From Paulinella micropora (Eukaryota > Cercozoa > Imbricatea > Euglyphida > Paulinellidae): a stretch of 32,497 nucleotides of DNA. The notes beneath the pieces are model-generated. The model saw nothing but the letters and a program-made list of their open reading frames with translations, searched no databases and was not told the DNA's origin. This document shows positions 1 through 9,229 of the stretch, one piece after another. Both the position numbers and the translations under genes were made by a program. Location of the stretch: positions 1 to 32,497 of the forward strand of contig WBZZ01006798.1 of assembly GCA_019918135.1 (NCBI GenBank), written 5' to 3'. Every line of letters starts with the position of its first letter. Position 1 is the first letter of the stretch.

Positions 1-90
1 TTGTTGGGCGGCAAGGTCCCACGCCGGCCGCTGCTAGGTGGCAAGGTCCCGCGCCGGCCGCTACCAGGCGGCAAGGCCCGCGCCCGGCCG
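1..90. repeat. Three tandem 30-bp units
   Basis: Three consecutive 30-bp units (1-30, 31-60, 61-90) share the core GGCAAGGTCCC followed by CGCCGGCCG, with a few substitutions. The array starts at the first base of the window, so it probably extends further left. Its function is unknown. It may be an intergenic minisatellite. Confidence 0.8.
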
Positions 91-430
91 GGGGGACATC
101 GATTGGGAGAGTGAGCAGCGCGCGGCCGAGGCGTCCTTCCTGAACTCTCGGTCCCTCTTGGCCGTCGCCCGCGGGCGCCCCGTCGCTGCTGCTTGACACT
201 GCTGTGCCCGTTGGTGTGCGTGTGTGCTGGTGTGCCACCGCTGTCGTGTTCCCTGTAGGACTATCTCCGGCCTCGTCATGTACCGACAGTCGAAAAAGTC
301 CACTCACCTCTGCTTCCTCCTCCTCTCTTCTCTCTCTCTCTCTCTCTCTGTGTGTGCGTGTGCGGGTGGCTCGGTAGCTGCACGCGTGTTTCTATAAGCC
401 TGAGCGTGTCTGTGCGTGTCTGTGGCGTAG
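91..430. other. Non-coding stretch with CT/GT microsatellite
   Basis: I see no convincing gene here. A CT repeat at about 325-350 runs into a TGTG-rich tract. This pyrimidine-rich stretch, followed by GCGTAG at 425-430, would suit the 3' end of an intron feeding the exon at 431. An ATG at 278 opens only a short frame and its phase does not match that exon. Confidence 0.5.
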
Positions 431-847
431 GACGTGGACTTGTGTGCGGAGGGCTGCGCCCGGCGCAACAAGTACCAGCTGTTCGAGGACGGCACCGAAG
501 GGGGCTGCCATGCGTGTGGCACGCTGATGGGCTACACCGAGGCCCTCAGCAAGAAGGGCTACCAACTGGACGGGAGTTACCTACTCTGCGCCACGGATGT
601 GCCCGGCCGGCACTGCTACCAGGTGGCGCGCTTCTTCGTGTTCCCGGCGTGGCAGGGCATGTGCTACGCCTGCTCCCGGGCGGAGCTGCAACTGTGCCGG
701 CGCCTGCTGAACGGCAGCTGCCACGTGTGCCAGGCGCCCGCGGCCGCCGTCGTGGGCGACTCGCTGGCCCTCGTCTGCGAAGACCACCGGCCGGGCGACG
801 GCAGCTCCGACGACGACGGGGCAGGCGGCGGCAGCGACACCGAGTAA
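431..847 (+). CDS. Cys-rich, acidic-tailed protein (probable 3' exon)
   Basis: An open frame of about 138 codons ends at TAA 845-847. An in-frame TAG at 428-430 lies directly upstream and there is no ATG until well inside the frame (about 527). The coding part therefore probably begins at a splice acceptor (GCGTAG, exon from 431) with its first exon upstream, possibly outside the window. The product has many paired cysteines (CHAC, CYAC, CHVC and single Cys/His between them), which suggests metal binding, and an acidic Asp/Gly/Ser tail. I recognise no family. The alternative is a shorter protein starting at the internal ATG. The frame is clearly coding by its composition, but the start is uncertain. 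Confidence 0.55.
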   Translation, partial: DVDLCAEGCARRNKYQLFEDGTEGGCHACGTLMGYTEALSKKGYQLDGSYLLCATDVPGRHCYQVARFFVFPAWQGMCYACSRAELQLCRRLLNGSCHVCQAPAAAVVGDSLALVCEDHRPGDGSSDDDGAGGGSDTE

Positions 848-1399
848 GCTCGGGAGGGGGGGGCAGGGAGTGAAGGGGAGAGGGGGGGGGCGCACGGCGC
901 TCTCCCCCAGTGGCGTTTAACTGCCGGTAAGACAGACACCCTCCCTCCCTCCCTCAGAGCCTGTGGTACCCTCTTACCTCCCCGCAAACTCTGCTACCCT
1001 CACACCACTCTGGCGCAAGAGCACCACCCCGGAACTCGCCAGGGATAACCACTACGTATGGTAGGCGTGTGCTACTAGCAATGAGAGTGTGGGGGAAAGG
1101 CTAAGAAAGTACAGGGTTGGTCAGAAGGAAAGCTAGGCTGGAAACAGACACTATCAGCCATCATCAGATGTTTTGTTGCGAGAAAAAGGCATTGCCGGCC
1201 ATCAGCAAGTTGGATAGCAACTTCAACCCTTGCTTTTACTCTTGCTATCAATACAGTTTCTCACACCCTTTCAGTATTAAATATATATATATATAATACC
1301 CATTGCAAGTGAAAGCCAAGTCTTAATAAGTACCAGTCGGAGCTGCCCCGCTCTTCTCGTTAACTAAATTAATGTAAGCGACGGCGTACACGTTGCGAC
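848..1399. other. Less GC-rich non-coding stretch
   Basis: No supported gene. The base composition drops sharply from about 1000 onward compared with the blocks on either side. It includes an (AT)n tract at about 1279-1296. The downstream end of the minus-strand membrane-protein gene lies to its right, but I see no canonical polyadenylation signal for that gene here. Confidence 0.5.
1279..1296. repeat. (AT)n microsatellite
   Basis: A short run of alternating A and T inside the less GC-rich stretch. It is unlike the G and C runs found elsewhere in the window. Confidence 0.8.
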
Positions 1400-1666
1400 A
1401 TGCAAGCGGCGCGAGCGTGCAGCCGCTCCCCTACTTCTTTACTACAGAATGTATCCCCTGCACGTAAACTTCAGGACCGCTCCCCACCCCCCACTATTGT
1501 CCAAACGTGTAACCGTGACGGTAACCCTGTTAGGCGAGACATAGTTCGTCCAGGAAACCGAGAACTGGTCACCGTAGTAATTAGGTATAGACGGATCCCA
1601 ATTATCTCTGTTAACAAAAGTAGGGCACTGGACGAGATAGAGATTATTAAAAGTGACAGTGAGTGA
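1400..1666 (+). CDS. Small hypothetical protein, doubtful
   Basis: An ATG-started frame of 88 codons lies in the lower-GC stretch and ends with TGA. The predicted product is basic, with an acidic end (residues DEIEIIKSDSE). Its last 20 bases overlap the 3' end of the membrane-protein gene on the other strand. I recognise no family and the frame is short enough to be chance. It is listed because the composition differs from the usual GC-rich shadow frames. Confidence 0.2.
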   Translation: MQAARACSRSPTSLLQNVSPARKLQDRSPPPTIVQTCNRDGNPVRRDIVRPGNRELVTVVIRYRRIPIISVNKSRALDEIEIIKSDSE

Positions 1667-4002
1667 ATTTGTGGTACTGGACCCGGGGGTAATGCTTTGG
1701 TCGCTGACGGAAGGGGTCCACGACCACGAGCCAACCGGCCACGAGGAGCGCTAGCAGCACCTTGCCCAACGGGTGATCCTCGTCCTGCCACAGGCCGGCG
1801 GGCGCGCCCCGTGTCCGGCCGGCCGGGGCGCTCCGCAGGGCCCCGCCGTGCAGCAGCTGCCGCAGCAGCAGGCACAACAAGGGCTCCAGGCGCAGGCGCC
1901 GGGGCGCCGTGTCCGCGCCGGGCTGGTACACGACGAGCGCGCGCGGCAGGAAGCCGCCCGCCCCGCGCGGATCGGCGCCGCGGGCCCGGGCGAGCAAGGC
2001 CAGGAAGAGCAGCGACGACGTGCAGGCCGAGTGCCGCGCCAGAAAGTCGGTGAGCCCGGACGCGGCCAGCCACGCGCCCACGCCCAGCCGGAGCCCCGTG
2101 CGTTCGGCCAGCGTGGCCAGCAGCTGCTGGCCCCCCGCGGGCAGATGCTGCTGCACCACGTGGTCCAGCACCGTCGGCTGCCCGAGCCACTGCCAGGCGG
2201 CGTGGCACGCCAGCGCCGGGGGGCGGGCCAGCTCCTTGTACAGCGAGGCCCGGAAGGCGCGGGCCGCCGACGCGGCCAGCAGCAGCTGCTCCAGCACGAG
2301 CTGCGTGTGCAGCACTAGCTGGGCGCGCGCGTGCGCGTCGCGGCCGAGGGACACGAGCGAGGCGGGCCCGGCGTCGGGCGGCAGCAGGCGCAGCAGCAGC
2401 CGCAGGTGTTCCTTCGGGGTCGCGTCCCCCGGCCCCAGCCAGCCGTCCAGCCTGGCCTGGAAGAGCAGGGTTTGCAACGTCTCGTCGGCGAAGCCGTCGC
2501 CCGCGGCCTGCAGCGCGAACAGGACCCGCAGCACCACGTCGGTGGCTAGGGCGGACGCGCGGCGCAGGGTCGCGCCGCGGTGGCCGGCCAGCTGCGCCCT
2601 CAGCCACACGCCCACGAGGCCCTCGGACTCGGCCGACGGCAGCCGCAGCAGGCTCTGCAGGTCCGAGTACAGCCCGCGCTGCAGGGGCAGCAGGTCAGAG
2701 GGCGCCTCGCGGTCGAGCCAGAACACGAGCAACAACTCGAGCAGGCACACCCGCAGCTCCACGCCCGCGTACAGCGTGTCTAGCGGCAAGAGCAGGCGGG
2801 TGTCGTCCCACTGCACGTCCAGGCCGGCCCACCAGCCGCGCAGGGCCGGCAGCGCCGGGTCGGGGCCGCGCTTGGCGCCCGGGGGGCCCTGGCGCTGCAG
2901 GCGCCACAACTTGAGCTCTAGCTCGCGCGCGCTGTCGGACGCGCGGGGCGCTCCCCCCCCGGACCCGCCCGCCGCGCAGCAGCCGCCCACCAGCACCCCG
3001 GCCGGCAGCGGGCCCGCGAGCGCGGCGCGCCAGTCGAGCGCGTGCCGCTGCTGCGCCACGGCCACGGCCCGGGCGGCTTCTTCGCCCGCCAGCAGCACCT
3101 CGGTGGCGCCCGCGCCGGGGGCCCCCCCTTCCGCCGCCCGCTGCAGGAACTCGGCCAGGAGCTTCTCCCAGTCGCTGCCACGCTGCACCTCGGACAGCTG
3201 CAGCCGCGTGGCCCCCTCCGCCTGGATCGTGTCCTCGCAGCGCGCGGCCTCGTGCTTGCCCGGCTGCGACGCCCACAGCGCGGCCGGCACTAGGTGCGCC
3301 ACCACCCAGGCCAGCGCGGCCAGGCTCAGCAGCCGGCTGGTCAGGGACACGTAGGCCAGCTCCTCCTGGACCTCGGGGCTGTGCGCCAGGGGGGCGAGCA
3401 CCAGCAGCAACGACTGGCCCAGGTTGCAGACCCAGGACACGCGCACGCGCCACGGGCAGTGTTGCACGCCCGTCACGTACGCCAGCAGCTGGGCCAGCCA
3501 CACCCACAGGTCGACCGCATCTACGACCAGGACCCACGCCGCCGCGCCGGGCAGGCTGGACACCGCGGCCACCACCGTGCCCAACGCCAGCGCGCCCACG
3601 CCCAACACCGGCACGGCCGGGTGCCAACCGAGCAGCCAGGCAGGCAGCGGCTGGTGGTACACGCAACCCAGCTGCAGCAGGTACGACTGCAGCAGGCAGG
3701 CGCCCAGGCGCGTGTAGGCCCAGCCGCCCAGCAGCCAGGCGTACGTGCGCCCGATCTCACCCGCGGGCCAGGCCCCCCCGGCCGGCCCCGCAGGCCAGGT
3801 CTACACACAGCCAGCGCTGGCCCGCCAGCCAGCACGCCTGCGCCAGGCACTGCAGGGCCCACCACCCGGCGCTGAGCTTGTACACCAGGGCCCGCACGTG
3901 CCGCGGCGACCGTTGGTGCGCCGCGTACACGCAGCCGAGGACCAGCGTCGCCACCGACCACACCAGCGCGCTGTGGACTAGGCACTCCTGGAAGGGGGCC
4001 AT
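1647..4002 (-). CDS. Large multi-span membrane protein, frame broken at a G7 run
   Basis: Two reading frames together encode about 785 codons, starting at the ATG complementary to 4000-4002 and ending at TAA 1647-1649. The amino-terminal third has about seven hydrophobic segments, for example HSALVWSVATLVLGCVYAA, then VLGVGALALGTVVAAV and LLSLAALAWVVAHLVPAA. A long Leu/Ala-rich, probably helical soluble region follows, with one more hydrophobic segment near the carboxyl end (VLLALLVAGWLVVV). The frame changes near the run of seven Gs (C run 3773-3779 on the plus strand), consistent with one extra base. A GTGAGA donor-like site lies just downstream, so a small intron is a weaker alternative. 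ATGs further upstream could also be the start. The family is unknown. It probably sits in a cell or virion membrane. Confidence 0.6.
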
Positions 4003-4686
4003 GGGCACCGGCACGGGATGAGGCTCGCTCGGGTTATGCGGGGCTCCCGACACCATCCTCTGTTTGGGTTTACCCAGCGCGGGCGGACGGGCGCCTGCCG
4101 GACAAGGGCCGGTGGCCCGGGGGAGGGAGAGGAGAAAAAAGGAGACCACCGCGCGCCCCCTTCTCGCTCTCCTCTCCGAGGACGGGCGAGGGAGAAGGGG
4201 GGGGGGGCGGCCGCACCCTTCCCCCCCCCCCCCGGCCCGGGTGGTGGCTGGCCCTAGCCTGCAGTCTTAAGAGCAGGGCGCTGGCGGAGTTGTCCCCCGA
4301 GAGCGCGAATCAATGGCCAAGCCCCGAGAATGAACCCTGGTGGGTCTGGCCAGCCCGGCCAGTGCCGGCTGCCACGTGCGGGGAGAAGACGGACGACGGT
4401 GTGCCGTCCGTCGTGCCGGACACGAACTAAAATCTCTCCTAGCTGGCTGCCTGCCGGGCCCCGAACCCCGTGGGAGAAGGGGGGAGAAAAAGAGTCTGGG
4501 ACAGACTGACACACAGTACGAAAAAAAAGGCCAAAACAGGTTTTCATCAAAAATAATCGTTCCTGCCTACGAGCCCGGCCACAGCTCCGCCGATCACGGT
4601 CCTGCAGCTAAGGTCAGTGCGCCTCGCGGGCCGCGGTAGTTTTCTGCGCTGGGGCGCATGGCCGCCGGCACGCACGCCAACGCACC
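4003..4686. other. Intergenic stretch with G and C runs
   Basis: No supported gene. It contains a G run near 4197-4208 followed by a C run near 4219-4233, a pattern repeated between many genes in this window. A short A-rich patch occurs near 4520-4560. I see no AATAAA for the minus-strand gene that ends at 4687. Confidence 0.5.
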
Positions 4687-5134
4687 CTAGGCTTGGTGTT
4701 CCTTGCGGAGGGAGAAGCCACAGGCACAACCACCGTCCGCCGGCAGGAGCTCTTGGCACAGCGGGCCAGCGCACTTCTGCCAGGCGCACGTCTGGCAGCC
4801 CGACTTTCTGGTTTCTTGCAGCCTTTGCAACGCGGGCAGAGCTAAGGCGCGGGCCCCGACCAGGACCTTGGCCAGTTGCAGGCTGGCGGCACGGAGCTCC
4901 GCCAGCGTCTCAGCACTGTTCATAGCTTCTAGCAGTCCGGCCAGTGCCTCTTCGCTCAGCGCACTCGTTGAAGTAGCTAATGCACGCATGGCTCTGTGCG
5001 CACCACGCCGGGTTCGAGACCTGCACGTCTCCACGCCGCACCAGGGCAAACATAGGAAGCCGCTCGTCACGCTTTCTCTTGGGCGCGGCCGTAGCCGGCG
5101 CCCCGCTGCCCTTGGTCGCCTCACCTTCAGCCAT
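4687..5134 (-). CDS. Small protein with Cys-rich carboxyl end, frame broken
   Basis: The amino-terminal frame starts at ATG 5134 (complement) and gives a short basic, possibly nuclear-targeting segment (PKRKRDE near residue 20). The carboxyl-terminal frame ends at TAG 4687-4689. It has a Leu/Ala-rich helical part, then a Cys-rich end with CQTC, KCAGPLC and CAC pairs that suggests zinc binding. The span is one base longer than a multiple of three, so one extra base would explain the frame change. The switch is probably around 4950-4970, but no homopolymer marks it, and a small intron is also possible. The gene diverges from the 5679 gene across a GC-rich gap. Its family is unknown. Confidence 0.5.
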
Positions 5135-5678
5135 AGCACCGCTAGCTGTATCCCTGCAAGCCAGAGCACGTTCACGGCGCTTTCGTGGCCCTCGCCCCTT
5201 CCTCGCTCCCTGCATCGCGCCTCCCCCCTCTCCACGCACCCGCCTCCCTCCCTACGTCCCCCCCCCCTCTCCACGCGCCCGCCTCCCGCCCTACGCGTCC
5301 GCGCCCGGCCTCGCCCGCCGGATGGCTCCCTACTGCTACCGCGCGACGGCCGGGCGATCTGCGACGACCGCCGGGGCGCAGAAATGCGGCGCAGGAGCCG
5401 GGTAGGGCGGTCCGGCGGGCGAGGTCGGGGCAGGAGGCGGGAGGGAGGGGGCGGCGGCGGGGGCGGGGCGGGGGAAGGGGGGGGGGCGGCGCTCTCTCCC
5501 CCCCCCCCCCCCGCGTGCGTCGCGTCCCCCCCCCCGGGGCGCACGCGGCCCCGCGGCCGGCCCGCCCCCGCGGTGCGCCTGGTGCGCGGGCGCCCCCCGC
5601 GGTCGTCGGGCGCAGGTCGGCCGCGGGCGTAGCTCTCACAATTCACCCTCGGGACGAGACGTGACTGCGGCCGAGAGT
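5135..5678. promoter_or_regulatory. Divergent intergenic region with C and G runs
   Basis: It separates two genes transcribed away from each other (4687-5134 minus and 5679 plus), so both promoters should lie here. It holds imperfect repeats of a CTCCCCCCTCTCCACGCRCCCGCCTCCC-like kind at about 5219-5290, a G-rich tract near 5450-5485 and C runs near 5500-5533. I see no TATA box. Confidence 0.4.
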
Positions 5679-7336
5679 ATGCCCAAGAGCAGCAAAAGCA
5701 GCAGTCGAGCCGTTACCGAGGCAGCCACGACTAGCCCGCCCGCGAAGAAGGCCAAGACCGCCGAGGACGCGGCCATGCCTGACCTAGACTCGCTGTCGGC
5801 CGGCGTGGCGCAGCAACAGCAAGCGCGGGACGGCCAGCGCGCGCTGTTGGAGTTCAACTACTATACCCGCCACGAAGTCTTCCGTCGCAGCTTCAATCCC
5901 GTGGTGGACCCCGACCTAGTGTCCGTGGCCGACCTGCCCCGCGAGCTCCAGGCGCAGTTTGGCGACCCCGACGGCTTCTTCTTCTATGCCAACAACCCCG
6001 CGTACGAATCTTTGGATACCGACTACCTGCGCGACTGGCTGTGCCGCGTCGTAGAGGTGCCCGGACCCCCTGCGCGGAAGCAAGTGGTGTTCGAGCGCTT
6101 TCTGGAGCCACGGGGCGTGACCAACCTGTCGACGAAGAAGCAGCTGGACCGCAAGCTCGGCAAGGAAGTGGATACGGTGCAGATGACTTACCACGGCCGG
6201 CGCGGGGCCTTTGGGCGCCGCGGCTTCCTGACGCCGCCGGGCGTGCTCAGCGAGGTCTGCGTGTGGGAGTCCACGGCCGTCAAGGACGCCGGCGAGCTCC
6301 GACAGCTGGGCGAAGACGCGCAGGGCACGTACGGCATGGACAAGCACTTCTTCCACCGGTACGCCACCAACCCAGAAGAGCACTGCCGCAAGCGGGACTG
6401 CATCATGCGCGTGATCGGGCTCAGCTCGGAGGCGACGCCCGTCATCGTGCGGGGAGACGGCGCGGAGGACGACGTCCCCCTGGTGGTGTCGTGCACTCCC
6501 CTGGGCGAGAGCTACCAGGTCAACCCGCTGCAGGTCTTGTTCACGCTGTACCTCGAGTTCCTGCGCATGGCGCTGCCGGTGCGGCTGCTACAAGAGCCCA
6601 AGTACGCTCCCCTGGCGCGCCAAGCCATGCCGTACCTGTTCCGCCGCCTCACGGAGCTCAACCGGACGCGGGGGGGCAAGAACCTCCGGGCGGACTGGAC
6701 GTTCGAGCCCGAGACGTACGATCTGCTGCGGGAGGACCTGGTGCGGATGAAGGACCTGGAGGCCAACGAGACGGACGAGGCGCAGCTGCAGGGCAGCTTC
6801 CACAAGTACAGCAACAGCGGCGGCACCTACTACCTGCCCGACCCCGTCGCGCTGGGGCCCAACGGCAAGCCGCGCCTGACGCTCCGCTCGCAAACCAAGT
6901 TCGCCATCAACCTGTGGTTCAAGAACTCGGGCTACACCAGGATCGCGGTCAGGAATATGCGGGACGACAACCAGTTGCCCGTCGACGAGCAGGTGGCGCG
7001 CGCCATCGTCGCGCCCGGGACGGTCGCCTCCCTCAAGGCCTACGTCCGCTTCACGTTCCACAAGGAGGCCAGCGGTATGTTCAATACGCGCATGCAGCCC
7101 GAGGAGGTCTTTGTGTTCGACACTTCCATGAAGAACCGCCGGGGTGGCTCGCTGCTGCCCGCTAGCACGGGTGTGCCGGGATACAAGAAGGGGCGGGTAG
7201 ACGTGGGTGTCTGGGAGGGCCGCGGCCCGCGTACCCGCTGCTGCTGTCCAGCGCCAGCTCCAGCGGACCCTCGGTCGTTGAACTTTCGCCAGATGAGCTC
7301 GAGGCCGAGGAGCAGCTGGCGCGCGAGTGCGGCTAG
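5679..7336 (+). CDS. Conserved-looking 552-residue protein of unknown family, candidate structural protein
   Basis: The ATG at 5679 is chosen over the GTG at 5661. The frame runs cleanly to about 7190-7230. A different frame then carries a plausible acidic tail ending at TAG 7334-7336 with residues such as SPDELEAEEQ. The total is one base short of a multiple of three, so one missing base or a small intron would join them. Without the shift the first frame runs on to 7373 through Arg/Pro-rich sequence that looks non-coding. The amino end has Ser/Lys-rich residues and PAKKAKT, a possible nuclear localisation signal. The body is rich in aromatic and beta-prone residues (for example TKFAINLWFKNSGYTRIAV). 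A structural or DNA-associated role is my guess from length, position and composition. I could not match it to any known capsid protein. Confidence 0.65.
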
Positions 7337-7398
7337 CTCTCGGCCGGGCACAGGGAGGGAGAGCGGTGGATAGGAAGGCCGTGGAGCAGAGGTTGGCC

Positions 7399-7407
7399 TT
7401 TATTAAA
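7399..7407. terminator. Bidirectional polyadenylation signal
   Basis: TTTATTAAA gives ATTAAA on the plus strand, about 66 bases after the stop of the 5679 gene, and AATAAA on the minus strand. The plus-strand use is the more likely. Confidence 0.5.
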
Positions 7408-7562
7408 AAGCAACACAGGCCGATGGCCAAAGAGAGGGGGATGAGCGTGCCCGGAAGCCCCGGGTCGGGAGCCGGCCGGGAGCCGGCCGGGTGAGCGTGC
7501 GGGGTGCCGGGGGCAAGAGTAGCGGTAACTCCGGGGGCAGGAGAGAGGGGGGCTGCCCTCTG

Positions 7563-7605
7563 TCCCGGCGGGGTCCCCGGCGGGGTCCCCGGTGGGGGTC
7601 CGCCG
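7563..7605. repeat. Tandem GGGGTCCCC-type units
   Basis: Three or four short palindromic units, CGGGGTCCCCGG and variants, stand side by side. Related GGGGGTCCC units occur again at 8455-8506. Confidence 0.7.
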
Positions 7606-7923
7606 GCGGGGACTCCCAATCTCGGGGCCTGGCTAGAAGCCAGCGTCCCCCTTGCGCGCTCTGGCACTGGCCGTGTGACGACGAGGCACGCTGTTGTTCC
7701 GTGCGCTGCCCGGGCCCTCCCGGCGCGCAACCGGTGTAAGCCAGAAACATTTTCTAGGTAGCTGGTTGGCCGGCGCGGTTTTTAATTAATGAAATCTAAC
7801 TCTTGGCTGCGCACCAGACAGGCGCGTGGAACGGGGGGAGGGCCAGTGACCTCTGGCCTCCCTACCCGGCGACTCCCGGGCTTGGCGGCTGGGCCGAAAG
7901 CCCAGACCAGCGTGTCCATAGTA

Positions 7924-8379
7924 TTATACGTCGTCGTCGTCGTCAGTATCGCTCACAGGCTCCTCTTGGTTCTCCCTCTCCGCCTTGCCTCTTTGTTTGC
8001 GTTCGGTGCGCTGAGCGCGTTGCTTGTCAGGAGGACGAACGTTCGAGGAAGAAGAGGCGCTGGAGGAGGAACTGCCGCGTGCAGCACCCTGTTGTAGCCC
8101 GCTGGGAGCGCTCGAGGAAGAAGCACCGTAGAACCCGACGGGCGCGCCGGATGAAGAGGAAGCGCTCGACGAAGAAGAAGCTGCCCCGCCCCTGGCACTA
8201 GAGGAAGACGAAGACGACGCCCTGGCAGGATACGGCCGGGCAGCGACCACTGCGCGCGGCTCCACCCAGGGGGCTTTACCTTCCTCGTACCCGTGCTCCA
8301 CGAGGTCGCCAAAGACCTGCTCATGCATGTCCCAATCGAACAGGGGGTCGACCTCTGCAATGCCCAGAGCTTTCCTCAT
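7924..8379 (-). CDS. Ser-rich protein with basic then acidic tail (probable 3' exon)
   Basis: The frame starts with ATG at 8379 (complement) and ends with TAA after a run of Asp. The first 40 residues look globular (LGIAEVDPLFDWDMHEQVF). Long serine runs follow, then a Lys/Arg/Glu segment, then an acidic end. The ATG directly follows CTGCAG, an acceptor-like sequence in phase 0, which matches the phase-0 donor candidate at 8944 of the upstream segment. It may therefore be the last exon of the locus that begins at 10216. Alternatively it is a separate gene of 151 residues. TTTAAT near 7782-7787 supplies a minus-strand ATTAAA. Confidence 0.55.
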   Translation of the reverse strand: MRKALGIAEVDPLFDWDMHEQVFGDLVEHGYEEGKAPWVEPRAVVAARPYPARASSSSSSSARGGAASSSSSASSSSGAPVGFYGASSSSAPSGLQQGAARGSSSSSASSSSNVRPPDKQRAQRTERKQRGKAERENQEEPVSDTDDDDDV

Positions 8380-8944
8380 CTGCAGCACGGTCTTCCCTGC
8401 ACACAGGCGCACGCACGGCGAAAAACATCGGTCACTGCACGAGACAACCACCAGGTCCCAAGGGGGTCCCGAGGGGGGTCCCAAGGGGGTCCCAAGGGGG
8501 TCCCGAGTAGAAGAGAGTGGGCAGCGTCCCTCCACACAGGCCTAGGCCGCGGGGGGAGGGGGGGGGGGACGGAAGGGTTGCGCGGCGGCTACAAGGGTGA
8601 CAAGAACAGGGGGGAGAGGGGAGACCCACGAGCAAGCTCGCCAGGGCGGCGGAGAGTAGATCTTGTAACACGTCTAGGCTCAGGTAGTTCACGCTCTGCC
8701 AAGCCAAAACACGGAAGCTCAAGAGGGCTAAGCACACACACTAGCAGGCCCGCCCCTTCTCCCCCCCCCCCCCCCCTTGTGTGCGGGGTGTGTCTGCGCA
8801 TGGCAGGCGAGGCTCCGGCACAGCACCACCGCTCGCTCGCCCTCTCTGTCTCGGTCTCTCTCCCTGGTGGAGGGGTTGTACCTCCATCGCCTTCTACAGC
8901 CTCCGCACGTCGCCGACTGGTAGCTCCCCCGGGGTCTCGCCTAC
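8380..8944 (-). other. Putative intron of about 565 bases with short tandem repeats
   Basis: On the minus strand this stretch begins GTAGGC and ends CTGCAG. No long coding frame continues through it. It contains tandem GGGGGTCCCAA-type units (about 8455-8506), a G run near 8556-8570 and a C run near 8760-8776. The intron reading is inferred from the flanking frames and matching phases only. Confidence 0.35.
8455..8506. repeat. Four to five tandem GGGGGTCCC(A/G)A units
   Basis: Units of about 10-14 bases alternate between CCCAAGGGGG and CCCGAGGGGG. They sit inside the putative intron. A related palindromic array is at 7563-7605. Confidence 0.75.
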
Positions 8945-9229
8945 AAAGCGCCAACGCCACAGGAATTGGTAGTCGACGTCATCCAGTATATCCTTCAAAT
9001 TGTTGTTCGGCAACGGTTGCGGAATCCGAGGCGCCCCGGGCCCCTTGCCCTCCTCCCGTCGCTTCCTCCTGTCCTCGGCATCGCGGTGGAAGATATACTC
9101 GACAGCCATCCCGAAATGATCGGGGCCTATATCTTTTAGGACCACGAAGCTATCCGGGCCCAGGTCACGTACGACCCCTTGACCGCCGCCTCGTATGGCG
9201 TTGGTGACTTTCTCGATTTCACTCAACCC
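8945..9229 (-). CDS. Internal coding segment without its own ATG (probable exon)
   Basis: An open frame begins at TTG 9226 and lacks an ATG until residue 40, but its product looks real. It is soluble, with motifs such as DLGPDSFVVLKDIGPDHFG and a Lys/Arg/Glu helix, ending in aromatic residues just before GTAGGC. The upstream sequence reads CCGGCAG, an acceptor-like site that would start an exon at 9229. I read it as an exon between the 9223-10216 frames and the 7924-8379 segment. The exact junction with the upstream exon is unresolved because the donor there is not obvious. Confidence 0.5.

Larger units (their letters stand above)
7337..7923. other. Convergent intergenic region with GGGGTCCCC repeats
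   Basis: It lies between convergent genes. It contains TTTATTAAA at 7399-7407, which reads as a poly(A) signal on either strand, and tandem CGGGGTCCCCGG-like units at about 7565-7605. A minus-strand frame at 7403-7750 opens with ATG and ends inside the same signal, but its product is Pro/Arg-rich and not convincing. Confidence 0.4.

Noticed and set aside
1909..3354. Long plus-strand frame opposite the membrane-protein gene
   Set aside because: It is Ser/Arg/Pro-rich low complexity, a shadow of the GC-rich codons on the other strand.
5005..5040. tRNA T-arm-like GGTTCGAGACC
   Set aside because: It lies inside the coding sequence of the small minus-strand protein, and no other tRNA parts are present.
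5679..7336. Assignment as a viral major capsid protein
   Set aside because: Length and composition are suggestive, but I see no motif that would separate it from other structural or DNA-binding proteins.
7403..7750. Minus-strand 115-codon frame
   Set aside because: It starts with ATG and ends at a poly(A) signal, but the product is Pro/Arg low complexity over the GGGGTCCCC repeats.
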